A stretch of DNA of 64,000 nt from CAWJFJ01 sp963800065 (GTDB taxonomy: Bacteria > Actinomycetota > Acidimicrobiia > Acidimicrobiales > UBA8190): assembly GCA_963800065.1 (NCBI GenBank), contig CAWCZO010000009.1, positions 372,001-436,000 on the forward strand, read 5' to 3'. This document shows, piece by piece, positions 35,638 to 43,471 of the stretch. The notes beneath the pieces were generated by a model, which was given only the letters and a program-made list of their open reading frames with translations, was not told where the DNA came from and did not search any database. Position 1 is the first letter of the stretch. Every line of letters begins with the position of its first letter. The position numbers and the translations under genes are program-made.

Positions 35638-36503
35638 CCGTCGTCGACGCACCGCTGGTGCCCACCGCCGGCGGACGCTGGATCGATTCGCACTGCCATC
35701 TCCAGGACACCTACCGGCCCGGCGACGTCGGCGTCGTGGAGTGCGTGGAGCAGGCGGTCGCCGCCGGCGTGGTCGGCCTGGTGTGTGTGGGCACCGACGC
35801 CCAGACATCGCGGCAGGGGGTGGACCTCGTCGACGAGGTGCGGTCGGCGGTCGGTTCCGCTCGGGTGCCGGGCGACTTCGGTGCGTGGGCCACCGTCGGC
35901 CTCCATCCCCACGACGCCGCTGACGGCCTGGACCGGGTGGAGCGGGTGCTCGAGGAGGCCATGGCCGAACATCCGGGCGTGGTGGTGGCCGTCGGGGAGT
36001 GCGGTCTCGACTACCACTACGACCACTCGCCGCGACCGGTTCAGCGTGAGATGTTCGCCACCCAGGTGGCCCTGGCCCGGCGCTTCGACCTGACCCTCGT
36101 CGTCCACTCCCGTCAAGCGTGGGACGACACCTTCGACATCCTCGAGGCCACGGAGCGACCGGAGCACGTGGTGATGCACTGCTTCACCGGTGGACCCGAA
36201 GAGGCGCGTCGCTGTCTCGACCTCGACGCCTTCCTGTCGTTCAGCGGGATCGTGACGTTCAAGAACGCCGCCGATGTGCGCGCCGCCGCCGCGCTGTGTC
36301 CGCTCGACCGGCTCCTGGTCGAGACCGATGCCCCGTTCCTCGCTCCCGTGCCGCACCGAGGCGAGGACAACCGACCGGCCCTCGTCCCCGTCGTCGGTGC
36401 GGCGGTGGCCGCCGTCAAAGAAATGACGGCAGCCGAACTGGCGGAATCGTCGCGCGCCGCCACGAGCATCGCCTTCGCCTTCGCTGACAGGTCCTTTTTC
36501 TGA
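35634..36503 (+). CDS. tatD: TatD family metal-dependent hydrolase/deoxyribonuclease
   Basis: TIM-barrel metallohydrolase of 289 residues. Metal-binding motifs are DSHCHL near residue 20, VGECGLDYHY near 120, LVVHSRQAWDDT and LLVETDAPFL near 225. TatD enzymes are 3'-5' exonucleases implicated in DNA repair or turnover. ATG 35634 overlaps the metG stop as ATGA. It is followed by 350 bp without a gene and then an RlpA-like secreted protein; metG-tatD-cell-wall gene-ksgA-ispE is the actinobacterial order. Confidence 0.94.
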   Translation: MTVVDAPLVPTAGGRWIDSHCHLQDTYRPGDVGVVECVEQAVAAGVVGLVCVGTDAQTSRQGVDLVDEVRSAVGSARVPGDFGAWATVGLHPHDAADGLDRVERVLEEAMAEHPGVVVAVGECGLDYHYDHSPRPVQREMFATQVALARRFDLTLVVHSRQAWDDTFDILEATERPEHVVMHCFTGGPEEARRCLDLDAFLSFSGIVTFKNAADVRAAAALCPLDRLLVETDAPFLAPVPHRGEDNRPALVPVVGAAVAAVKEMTAAELAESSRAATSIAFAFADRSFF

Positions 36504-36851
36504 CGGTTTTTCTGACGGAATCCGTCAAATTCCGGTGTTGCCGGCGGCCGACGGCGTGCCGGCGGGAAAGTGTGGCCGTGAGTCTGTCAATCCTCACGGT
36601 GGTCGATGCCGTCGTCGCCACCTGCGGTTGTCGCAGGTTTTCCACAAGCGCACATCAGACCTTCCGATGAACAGGTGGCGGCTTCGCCACGCTCTGCACC
36701 CCGCTCGTCGGCCATCTCGATGGGCGAGTCTCGCCATCTCCATTTCAGGGAGTCGGCGGACTCCATTTCGACTTGTCGGGCCCGAAGAGGTCCCCTAGCT
36801 TCGGTACTCATCCCGACGCAGTAGACCTGTCCGCAGAGGAAGGGTGGAGTT
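36504..36851 (+). other. Gene-free leader with a series of hairpins upstream of the RlpA-like gene
   Basis: No gene is seen. The stretch contains consecutive stem-loops: GTGGCG/CGCCAC (36675-36690, loop GCTT), a GATGGGCGAG/CTCGCCATC stem (about 36719-36740), and GGAGTC-GGCG-GACTCC (about 36751-36766). The 3' part, AGGAAGGGTGGAG, could serve as ribosome-binding site. Two direct copies of CTGACGG near 36500-36520 follow tatD. Actinobacterial cell-wall hydrolase genes often have c-di-AMP-type leaders, but I did not find that consensus here. Confidence 0.4.
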
Positions 36852-37490
36852 CTGAGGACACGAAGCGCCGGGGGGCTGCGGCCGACCGTCCGCCTGGGGC
36901 TCTGTATCGCTCTGGCGGTGGCACCGCTCCTCCTGCTTGCGACCCCGGGTCGAGCATCGCCTCGATCGACAGGTGCCCGGCTCGACGCCGCCGGAACCGT
37001 TGGTGCGCCGCGCCGCCCGACGACCGGTCCGCCGGCGGGGATGTTGGCACCGTGGACGGTGCCGATCGCCTTGGCGGCCGACGAGTCACCCTCGACGACG
37101 ACCACCGCCACGGCCACCACGACGACCACCGTCCCGGTGACGACGACGACGGCCGCCGCCGCCCGGATGGCCCCGACCACGACGACCACCACATCGACGG
37201 CGACCACGACCACGACGACGACGACGACGGCCCCCCCGCCACCGCGGACGAAGGAACAGGGCGAGGCGTCGTGGTATCCCGAAGCGCCAACCGGCTACTG
37301 CGCCAGTCCGTACCTGTCGTTCGGGACCGTGGTGACGATCACCGACGAGCTCACCGGTGGATCGATCCAGTGCCGGGTCGACGACCGCCAGGCACAGAAT
37401 CCGGGACGGGTCATCGACCTCTCCTACGACGGATTCGCCGATCTGGCCAACCCGGCGCAGGGACTCATCGAGGTCCGCCTGACCTGGTGA
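36852..37490 (+). CDS. Secreted RlpA-like double-psi beta-barrel protein with Thr-rich linker
   Basis: Exported protein of about 212 residues. An Arg-rich n-region and hydrophobic LGLCIALAVAPLLLLA form a signal peptide, a long Thr/Ala/Pro linker follows (about residues 75-130), and the C-terminal domain (GEASWYP, FGTVVTI, VDDRQAQNPGRVIDLS) is an RlpA-like barrel that binds or cleaves peptidoglycan glycan strands. The full signal peptide needs a CTG start at 36852; the first standard codon, GTG 36918, would remove most of it. It occupies the position of rpfB between tatD and ksgA. Confidence 0.8.
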   Translation: MRTRSAGGLRPTVRLGLCIALAVAPLLLLATPGRASPRSTGARLDAAGTVGAPRRPTTGPPAGMLAPWTVPIALAADESPSTTTTATATTTTTVPVTTTTAAAARMAPTTTTTTSTATTTTTTTTTAPPPPRTKEQGEASWYPEAPTGYCASPYLSFGTVVTITDELTGGSIQCRVDDRQAQNPGRVIDLSYDGFADLANPAQGLIEVRLTW

Positions 37491-37526
37491 GAGACGGTGC
37501 CGCCCCTCAGGCGGCACCATGGTGGG

Positions 37527-38390
37527 GTGACCCTCACCCGAAGCCAGGTCCAGCAGATGATGGCGGCGGGTCAGGTTCGCCCGAGCCGGGCCTTGGGGCA
37601 GAACTTCGTCGTCGATGCCAACACCGTCCGTCGCATCGCCCGCCTGGCCGGGTTCGAGCGGGGCCAACGGGTGGTGGAGATCGGTGCCGGGCTCGGTGCC
37701 CTCACGGTGGCCCTGGCCGAGGCGGAGGCGAGAGTGACGGCGGTGGAGATCGACGAGCGCCTCATTCCCCTTCTGGAGGCGCAGGTGGAGGGCCACGACG
37801 TCCGCGTCGTGCACGCCGACGCCCTCAGCCTGGACTGGTCAGGACTGCTCGGCCATCACGACGACACCGGATCGCCTTGGGCCGTCGTGGCCAACCTGCC
37901 CTACAACGTGGCCGTCCCCGTCATCGTCCGCGTGCTCGAGGAGGCACCGGCGGTGTCGTCGATGCTGGTGATGGTCCAGCGCGAAGTGGGAGAGCGACTG
38001 GCCGCGGCACCGGGGACGAAGGTCTACGGCGCCGTCTCGGTCAAGGTCGCCTACCACGCCGTCACCACCGTCGTCGGACGCGTTCCTCCGGCGGTGTTCC
38101 TGCCCCGACCCCGGGTGGAGTCGGTCCTGGTGCGGATCGTCCGTCGCCCCTCGGTGGCCGTCGATCCGGCCGTGGTCTCTGCCGATCGCCTGTTCACCGT
38201 CGTGCGCGCCGGATTCGCCCATCGCCGCAAGATGCTGCGTGGCGCGCTGAACGAAGTGATCGATCCGGCCGCCTTCGCCGCCGCCGGCGTCGATCCCGAG
38301 GCGCGCGCCGAGCAGTTGTCGGTGGAGGATTGGGGGAGACTGGTGGCATGCGACGGCGCCCTGGCCGGTGGGCGTCGGGAGAACCGGTGA
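37527..38390 (+). CDS. rsmA: 16S rRNA dimethyladenosine transferase KsgA/RsmA
   Basis: SAM-dependent enzyme of 287 residues that dimethylates A1518 and A1519 of 16S rRNA. RALGQNFVVD starts the domain, VVEIGAGLGALT is motif I, AVEIDERL is motif II, and NLPYNVAVPVI is the catalytic motif IV. The C-terminal helical domain includes the FAHRRKMLRGAL segment. GTG 37527 lies 6 nt after CACCAT (37515-37520). The stop shares a base with the ispE start (TGATG). Confidence 0.95.
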   Translation: MTLTRSQVQQMMAAGQVRPSRALGQNFVVDANTVRRIARLAGFERGQRVVEIGAGLGALTVALAEAEARVTAVEIDERLIPLLEAQVEGHDVRVVHADALSLDWSGLLGHHDDTGSPWAVVANLPYNVAVPVIVRVLEEAPAVSSMLVMVQREVGERLAAAPGTKVYGAVSVKVAYHAVTTVVGRVPPAVFLPRPRVESVLVRIVRRPSVAVDPAVVSADRLFTVVRAGFAHRRKMLRGALNEVIDPAAFAAAGVDPEARAEQLSVEDWGRLVACDGALAGGRRENR

Positions 38391-39244
38391 TGCCGGGTGG
38401 CAAGGAGGCCCGAGCGGACCGGGCGGCGACGGGATCGGGCTGGGCATCGGTGACGTCGTCGGCTCCGGCCAAGCTGACGCTCTCGCTGCGGGTGACGGGC
38501 GTCCGTGACGACGGATTCCACCTCCTCGAGGCCGAGATGGTGACTGTGGATCTGGTGGACTCGCTCACCTTCGCACCCGGCGACGGCGTCTCCATCGTCG
38601 ACGAGGTGGTGGGGGGGCTGCCTCCCGGAGCGGTGGGGCCGGGTCCGGACAACCTGATCGCCCGCGCCCTGGCCCTCGTGGGTCGACGCGCCTCGGTCGA
38701 GGTGGTGAAGAGGATCCCTGTCGGTGCCGGCCTGGGCGGTGGATCAGCTGATGCCGCCGCCGTCTTGCGGTGGGCCCGGGCTCTGGACCCGACGACGGCG
38801 GTTCGACTGGGCGCCGATGTCCCGTTCTGCCTCCGGGGAGGCCGGGCCCTGGTGACGGGGATCGGCGAGACGATCGAGCCGCTGCCTTTCGAGGCGCGGC
38901 AATTCGTCTTGCTCCTGCCGCCTCTCGGCGTGAGCACCCACGAGGTGTACAGAGCGTGGGATGCACGTCGGGGTCCCGCCGGATCCGTGGTGGAGGAGGG
39001 CGAGGGCGCCTCCAATGAGCTCGAGGACGCCGCCGTGGCCGTGGCCCCCCGGCTGGCGGCATGGCGCGACCACCTGGCCGGAGTGTGCGGGAAGCGGCCC
39101 CGACTGGCCGGCAGCGGGTCGACCTGGTTCGTCGAGGGGGAACCCGAGACTCTCGGTCTCGGCCAACGGGACCACCTCATCCTCGACGGCGAGAAGGCGG
39201 CGATCTGCGCCGTCGCGACGTTGCCGCCGTGGACGGAGGGATAG
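38390..39244 (+). CDS. ispE: 4-diphosphocytidyl-2-C-methyl-D-erythritol kinase IspE
   Basis: GHMP kinase of 284 residues in the MEP isoprenoid pathway, phosphorylating CDP-ME. APAKLTLSLRV carries the N-terminal catalytic Lys region, VGAGLGGGSADAAA is the GHMP ATP loop, DVPFCLRGG and LAGSGSTWFVEG complete the signatures. The ATG at 38390 overlaps the ksgA stop by one base; a GTG three bases upstream is also in frame. Length is normal for the family. Confidence 0.94.
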   Translation: MPGGKEARADRAATGSGWASVTSSAPAKLTLSLRVTGVRDDGFHLLEAEMVTVDLVDSLTFAPGDGVSIVDEVVGGLPPGAVGPGPDNLIARALALVGRRASVEVVKRIPVGAGLGGGSADAAAVLRWARALDPTTAVRLGADVPFCLRGGRALVTGIGETIEPLPFEARQFVLLLPPLGVSTHEVYRAWDARRGPAGSVVEEGEGASNELEDAAVAVAPRLAAWRDHLAGVCGKRPRLAGSGSTWFVEGEPETLGLGQRDHLILDGEKAAICAVATLPPWTEG

Positions 39245-39290
39245 GGCCACCGCTCTCGGCGACGCGGGAGGCGGGTGTTAATGTCTGGTG

Positions 39291-40337
39291 GTGGGTCGAC
39301 CGCGCCGTACCCTCCGTGTCGTCCGCCGCAAGGTTCGTCGGGCTCTCGGTCGACCCAACCAGCGTCTGGTGGCCACCCAGCCCAATCCGGCCGACCCCAA
39401 CCCGCTGAGCGACTTCCGGTTCTTCGCCGTGCTCGGGACGTGGATGGAGGAGGACGTCGTCGAGGCCACCGTCCGCAACGCCTTCGCCCAGGGGGTCGAG
39501 GCCGTCTACCTGGTGGACAACGCCTCGACCGACGCCACCGTGGAGCGGGCCCTGGCCGCCGGTGCCACCTTGGCCGAGTCCTTCGAGACGCAGGTCTACG
39601 AGGAGCACGTCCGGGTGTTGTTCATGAACGGCGTGGTGGCCCGGGAGTCGTTGGCCTGCGGCGCCGAGCACGTCTGGTGGTTGTGGCTCGACGCCGATGA
39701 GTTCCCCGAGGGTCCCGACGGGATGACCATCGTCGAGTACCTCCGCACCCTCGATCGCCGTTTCCGCCTGGTGGGCAGTACCTATTACAACCATTACCCC
39801 AGCACGAAGCCCGAGTATCTCCCCGGATTCCATCCCCTGGAGTTCCAACCGCTGTGCGAACACTACGTGCGGGTACTTCCCCGCTTCTGCGATCAGTGGC
39901 ACTTCAAGCATCCCCTGCAGAGGTTCGACAGCGTCGGCCCCTTCGCCATGAGCATCATCGGGTTCCACAGCGCCAACACGATGCACCCGGCCCCGCTGCT
40001 CGAGCCGACGGGCGGCATCGTGACCCACCACGTGCAGTACCGGGAAGAGGCGTTCACCAGGATGCGGATGGAGCTGCTGTGCGGCGGGGGAGGACGCAAT
40101 ACCTACAACCACTCGATCGGGAACACCGAGATCGGCAAACGATTCGCCTCGCTCGACGCCATCTACGAACAGCGCTGGCGCGACGTCGACAACCTGCGGA
40201 TCCGCGACACCAACAAGGGTGTGGATCCCGAACCGTGGACCGGTCCGCGTCCCACGCACCTCTGGTACGAGCCCGGTGAGCTCGAGGCGGCCAAGCGGGC
40301 GTGGGCGGACGACCGGTCGCTGAGCCACACGGAATGA
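39291..40337 (+). CDS. Glycosyltransferase family 2-like protein
   Basis: Protein of 348 residues with a GT-A fold related to the Glyco_tranf_2_4 group. FFAVLGTWMEEDVVEATVRNA and LVDNASTDATV form the nucleotide-binding part, and WLWLDADEF supplies the DxD metal site. A C-terminal His-rich region (VTHHVQYREE) follows. There are no transmembrane segments. The sugar and acceptor are unknown. GTG 39291 lies 6 nt after TAATGT (39279-39284). Its stop overlaps the methyltransferase start (ATGA). It is part of a three-gene glycan-like group with the sulfatase-fold protein. Confidence 0.85.
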   Translation: MGRPRRTLRVVRRKVRRALGRPNQRLVATQPNPADPNPLSDFRFFAVLGTWMEEDVVEATVRNAFAQGVEAVYLVDNASTDATVERALAAGATLAESFETQVYEEHVRVLFMNGVVARESLACGAEHVWWLWLDADEFPEGPDGMTIVEYLRTLDRRFRLVGSTYYNHYPSTKPEYLPGFHPLEFQPLCEHYVRVLPRFCDQWHFKHPLQRFDSVGPFAMSIIGFHSANTMHPAPLLEPTGGIVTHHVQYREEAFTRMRMELLCGGGGRNTYNHSIGNTEIGKRFASLDAIYEQRWRDVDNLRIRDTNKGVDPEPWTGPRPTHLWYEPGELEAAKRAWADDRSLSHTE

Positions 40338-41131
40338 GCGACGAGGACGGGCCGGTGGTCCCCGGCCTCGACATGGTCGGGCTCACCCAGACGCCCGACC
40401 GTTTCCAGCTGTGGACACGGGTGATCGCCGACTTCCGGGTCCAGACCATGGTCGAGGTGGGTGTCTACCGGGGGGTGTTCGCCGAGGCCATGTTGCGCGA
40501 CTGTCCGGGAATCACCACGTACTACATGATCGATCCCTGGCGGCGCCTCGCCGACTGGAACAAGCCGGCCAACAAGCCGAACAAGCCGGCCGACGAGCAG
40601 GATGCCCGCTTCCAGGCCCTCTTCGAGGAGACGGTGGAGCGCACGGCACCGTGGGAGGCCAAGCGGGTCGTCCTGCGCGGTCGCACCACCGAGGTCATCG
40701 ACTCGATCCCCGACGGGTCGCTCGATCTCGCCTATGTCGACGGCGACCACACCCTGCGCGGGATCTCGATCGACCTGATCAGGGTGTGGCAGAAGGTCCG
40801 TCCCGGAGGCCTGTTGGGCGGCGACGACTTCAGCCGGTCGACCTGGCAGCACGACCGGAGCTTCGAGCCGTCGCTCGTCTTCCCCTTCGCCCTCTACTTC
40901 GCCGAGGCGGTCGGATCCCCGATCACCGCCCTGGGGCACAACCAGTACCTGATACACAAGGTGGACACCGGCTTCGCCTTCCACGACCCCACCGGCCACT
41001 ACGGCGACACCACGTTGCAGGCGGCGTTGGCGGCCGTGTCCGGGCCGGACCGGGACCAACGGCGGTCGCTCCCGTCGGCCGGGCGGTCCCTGGCCCGACG
41101 CCTCTCGCCCAAGCGCCAGTCCCAGGGTTAG
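40334..41131 (+). CDS. Class I SAM-dependent methyltransferase (Methyltransf_24 type)
   Basis: Protein of 265 residues. TMVEVGVYRGVFAEAML is SAM motif I, YMIDPWRR the second motif, and LDLAYVDGDHTLRGISIDL the YVDGDH motif typical of sugar- or natural-product-modifying Methyltransf_24 enzymes. A WQKVRPGGLLGGDD segment follows. It has a KPANKPNKPA linker near residue 78. The ATG overlaps the glycosyltransferase stop. It probably methylates a glycan or small molecule made by this group; the substrate is not known. Confidence 0.88.
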   Translation: MSDEDGPVVPGLDMVGLTQTPDRFQLWTRVIADFRVQTMVEVGVYRGVFAEAMLRDCPGITTYYMIDPWRRLADWNKPANKPNKPADEQDARFQALFEETVERTAPWEAKRVVLRGRTTEVIDSIPDGSLDLAYVDGDHTLRGISIDLIRVWQKVRPGGLLGGDDFSRSTWQHDRSFEPSLVFPFALYFAEAVGSPITALGHNQYLIHKVDTGFAFHDPTGHYGDTTLQAALAAVSGPDRDQRRSLPSAGRSLARRLSPKRQSQG

Positions 41132-41159
41132 CCGCCGTGGGTACCCGGAGGACCGGCGC

Positions 41160-42569
41160 GTGACGAGCCCGACGAACATGTTGGTGATCGTGCTCGACGC
41201 CCTGAGAGAAGACTGCGTCACACCACCGCTCGAGGAATCCGACCGGTGCTTCAAGGCGGAGACCTGCATCACGTCCGCCCCCTGGACCCTTCCCGCCTGC
41301 ACCTCGCTCATCACCGGAATGGACGTCACCCGGCATCACCACTTCTGGCACTCCGGAGGTCGGGTGACGAGCGAGCTGGTGCGTGCCGTCCCCGACCTCT
41401 ACCGCAAGGTCGGTCTGGTCAACAACACCGTTCTCCTCTCGGCCTCGAAGCTCGACACCGGCTTCGACCGGTGGAAGTACTTCGACGACCACGCCCGTCC
41501 CTTCCGGCGGGCGGCCACCTACATCCGGCGGGCGCGACCCAAGAAGCCGCTCTTCCTCATCGTGCATTCGAACATCCCCCACGACTACTACCTCCCCGGC
41601 GCAGCCCGGTACTACGACGAGGAGTTCCCCGGCACCACCGACGCCGCCTGCATCCTGCGCAACCGGGTGATCCGCTGGGCCGGGACCACCCCGGAGGAGC
41701 GCGCCGCCGTGGCCCGGACGTACCGAGCGTCGGCCATGAAGGCCGTCTCGTGCGCCCGTGAGATCCTCGAGATGGCCCGGGCCCGGGACGACTTCGTCAC
41801 CGTCGTGGTGTCGGACCACGGCGAAGGGCTCGACTACGACGATGGCCGCCTCCACCACGGCGGTCGCGTCCACGACGACCTTCTGCGGGTTCCGCTCTAC
41901 TTCGATCTTCCCTCCACCATCCCCGAGCATCAACGCCGCGACATGGCGGCCGCTCTGTCGTCGTCCCTCGTCGGCATCACCGACGTCTTCCCCACCCTGT
42001 TGGCCCTGGCCGGCGTGGGGCCCGTCCCCCAGGCCGACGGTCGGCGGATCGACACCGCGTCGAGCGAGCGGGTGGTGGTCAGCGAGGACCGCCGCTATCT
42101 CTACTTCAAGGACCGCTTCCGGCTGAACATCATGGGGCGGGGCAAGAACATGTCGCAGGAGGACGGGGAGCGCAACCAACGCCTGCGGGCACAGCTGGCC
42201 GAGGCGCCGATCGTGCGGTCGTACCGGTCGAAGGCGGCCAAAGCGATCATGACGTGTCTGCACCTGCGGCCCGGAACAGGCTCCACCTCCGATACCCGCC
42301 GTGCTCTGCTCGAGTTCGGCGAGAATCTGATGGGAGCGCCGGCGCTCGTCCGGCGGGGCGACCGGCTCTACGGCTTCGAGCTGTACGACCTGGAGGGCGA
42401 CCCCTCCGAGAGGCACAACCTGCTCACCGCCGGGGATGCCGGGGTCGACGCCCTCGTGGCCAGTGAGTGGGGGCTGCCCATCACCGTTCCCATCGGCGAC
42501 GCCACCGACGAGGCCGAGGTGGACCTGGCCACCATGCTCGAGGGAGCCGAGCGCGTCACCGCCACCTGA
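41160..42569 (+). CDS. Sulfatase/alkaline-phosphatase-fold protein without a formylglycine motif
   Basis: Protein of 469 residues in the alkaline phosphatase superfamily. VIVLDALRED near residue 10 carries the first metal ligands, VVVSDHGEGLDYD near 218 the second Asp-His pair, and HHGGRVHDDLLRVPL the third His region. The nucleophile segment reads APWTLPACTSL and lacks the C/S-x-P-x-R formylglycine motif, so a Thr-nucleophile phosphotransferase, such as a phosphoglycerol- or phosphoethanolamine-type enzyme, is more plausible than a sulfatase. No membrane segment is seen. The GTG start lies 28 bp after the methyltransferase. Confidence 0.8.
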   Translation: MTSPTNMLVIVLDALREDCVTPPLEESDRCFKAETCITSAPWTLPACTSLITGMDVTRHHHFWHSGGRVTSELVRAVPDLYRKVGLVNNTVLLSASKLDTGFDRWKYFDDHARPFRRAATYIRRARPKKPLFLIVHSNIPHDYYLPGAARYYDEEFPGTTDAACILRNRVIRWAGTTPEERAAVARTYRASAMKAVSCAREILEMARARDDFVTVVVSDHGEGLDYDDGRLHHGGRVHDDLLRVPLYFDLPSTIPEHQRRDMAAALSSSLVGITDVFPTLLALAGVGPVPQADGRRIDTASSERVVVSEDRRYLYFKDRFRLNIMGRGKNMSQEDGERNQRLRAQLAEAPIVRSYRSKAAKAIMTCLHLRPGTGSTSDTRRALLEFGENLMGAPALVRRGDRLYGFELYDLEGDPSERHNLLTAGDAGVDALVASEWGLPITVPIGDATDEAEVDLATMLEGAERVTAT

Positions 42570-42593
42570 ACGGGCGGGAGCGGCGGCGGCGGG

Positions 42594-42695
42594 CTATTTG
42601 CCCGCGGCCCGCCGTTGCCAGCGGGTGGCCTTCAACATCTTCTTGTGCTTCTTCTTGCGCATGCGCTTGCGGCGCTTCTTGATCAGCGATCCCAT
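42594..42695 (-). CDS. AURKAIP1/COX24-domain small ribosomal protein (bS22-like)
   Basis: A 33-residue, extremely basic protein starting MGSLIKKRRKRMRKKKHKK and ending TRWQRRAAGK. The MGSxIKKRRKRMxKKKH core is that of the actinobacterial AURKAIP1/COX24 family, identified as 30S protein bS22 in mycobacteria. Length and conserved core match the family. It lies between the convergent sulfatase-fold gene and the VOC gene. It is too short for standard gene callers. Confidence 0.85.
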   Translation of the reverse strand: MGSLIKKRRKRMRKKKHKKMLKATRWQRRAAGK

Positions 42696-42763
42696 GAGTG
42701 GGCGAAGGTTCAGCGCGGTATCCCGGTCCTGCCGATATTCTGGGCCCCCGGAGGAGGTGGGCC

Positions 42764-43129
42764 ATGGGCCACCGGCTGGTTGCCATCGACCATGTGCAGC
42801 TGGCCATGCCGGCGGGAGGCGAGGACGAAGCCACCGCGTTCTACCAGGGGATCCTGGGCCTCGAGCGTCGGCCCAAGCCGCCGGTGCTGGCCGCCCGGGG
42901 CGGCTGCTGGTTCGCCAACGACGACGTGGTCGTCCATCTGGGCGTGGACACCGACTTCCGGGCCGCCCGCAAAGCGCACCCGGCGCTGGTGGTCGATGGG
43001 TTCGACGCCCTGTGCGCCGCTCTCGATTCCCGGGGGCACCCGGTGCGTCCCGACCACGAGCTCCCGGGCGTCCGTCGGGGCTACGTGGACGATCCTTTCG
43101 GGAACCGGATCGAGCTCATCGAGGCGTGA
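42764..43129 (+). CDS. VOC (glyoxalase/bleomycin resistance) family protein
   Basis: Protein of 121 residues forming one glyoxalase-fold unit: AIDHVQLAMPAGGEDEATAFY with a metal-ligand His, GGCWFANDDVVVHLGVD, and the terminal YVDDPFGNRIELIE with the second-half Glu ligand. Members bind metals and catalyse lyase, dioxygenase or drug-binding functions; the substrate is unknown. GGAGGAGGTGG just before ATG 42764 is a strong Shine-Dalgarno, and TATTCT near 42735 is a possible -10. A leadered start contrasts with many neighbours. Confidence 0.85.
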   Translation: MGHRLVAIDHVQLAMPAGGEDEATAFYQGILGLERRPKPPVLAARGGCWFANDDVVVHLGVDTDFRAARKAHPALVVDGFDALCAALDSRGHPVRPDHELPGVRRGYVDDPFGNRIELIEA

Positions 43130-43201
43130 GCGCTGGATGGGCGAGGATGGAGCCCGAGAGATGAGATCCTCGTTGCCGGGCCCCGGCGGGCATCGGTGCC
43201 T

Positions 43202-43277
43202 TGGCGGGTAGTTCAATCGGCAGAACGCCGGCCTTTGGAGCCGGATGTTGGAGGTTCGAGCCCTCCCCCGCCAGCCA
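43202..43277 (+). tRNA. tRNA-Gln (anticodon UUG), CCA encoded
   Basis: Full cloverleaf of 76 nt. Acceptor TGGCGGG pairs with CCCGCCA (43267-43273), followed by discriminator G and encoded CCA. The D stem is GTTC/GAAC. The anticodon stem CCGGC/GCCGG has loop CTTTGGA, with anticodon TTG at 43235-43237. The T arm holds GTTCGAGCC. The weak U1-A72 pair is typical of tRNA-Gln. No integrase or repeated 3' end was seen nearby. Confidence 0.95.
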
Positions 43278-43471
43278 AGCTCTCCAGCAAGCAGTCATCG
43301 GGGCCCGACCGCCGTTACCGCCGCCTCGGCCTCCCACCGACCTGGGTCCCGTGTCGCACGAACACGCAATCGCCACCAGTAGGGCTTCTTTCAGAAAGGC
43401 CGTTCAACTCCACGTCAACCTCTTTGGATCTACCAGCGTGGAATGGGAGGTCCCAGAGGAAGAAGGATCGG

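Noticed and set aside
36918..37260. Thr-rich stretch as a microsatellite or frameshift artefact
   Set aside because: It lies in frame between a signal peptide and an RlpA domain, a normal stalk for actinobacterial exported proteins.
43202..43277. tRNA-Gln as an integration site of a mobile element
   Set aside because: No integrase, no repeated 3' tRNA end and no phage or conjugation genes follow directly.
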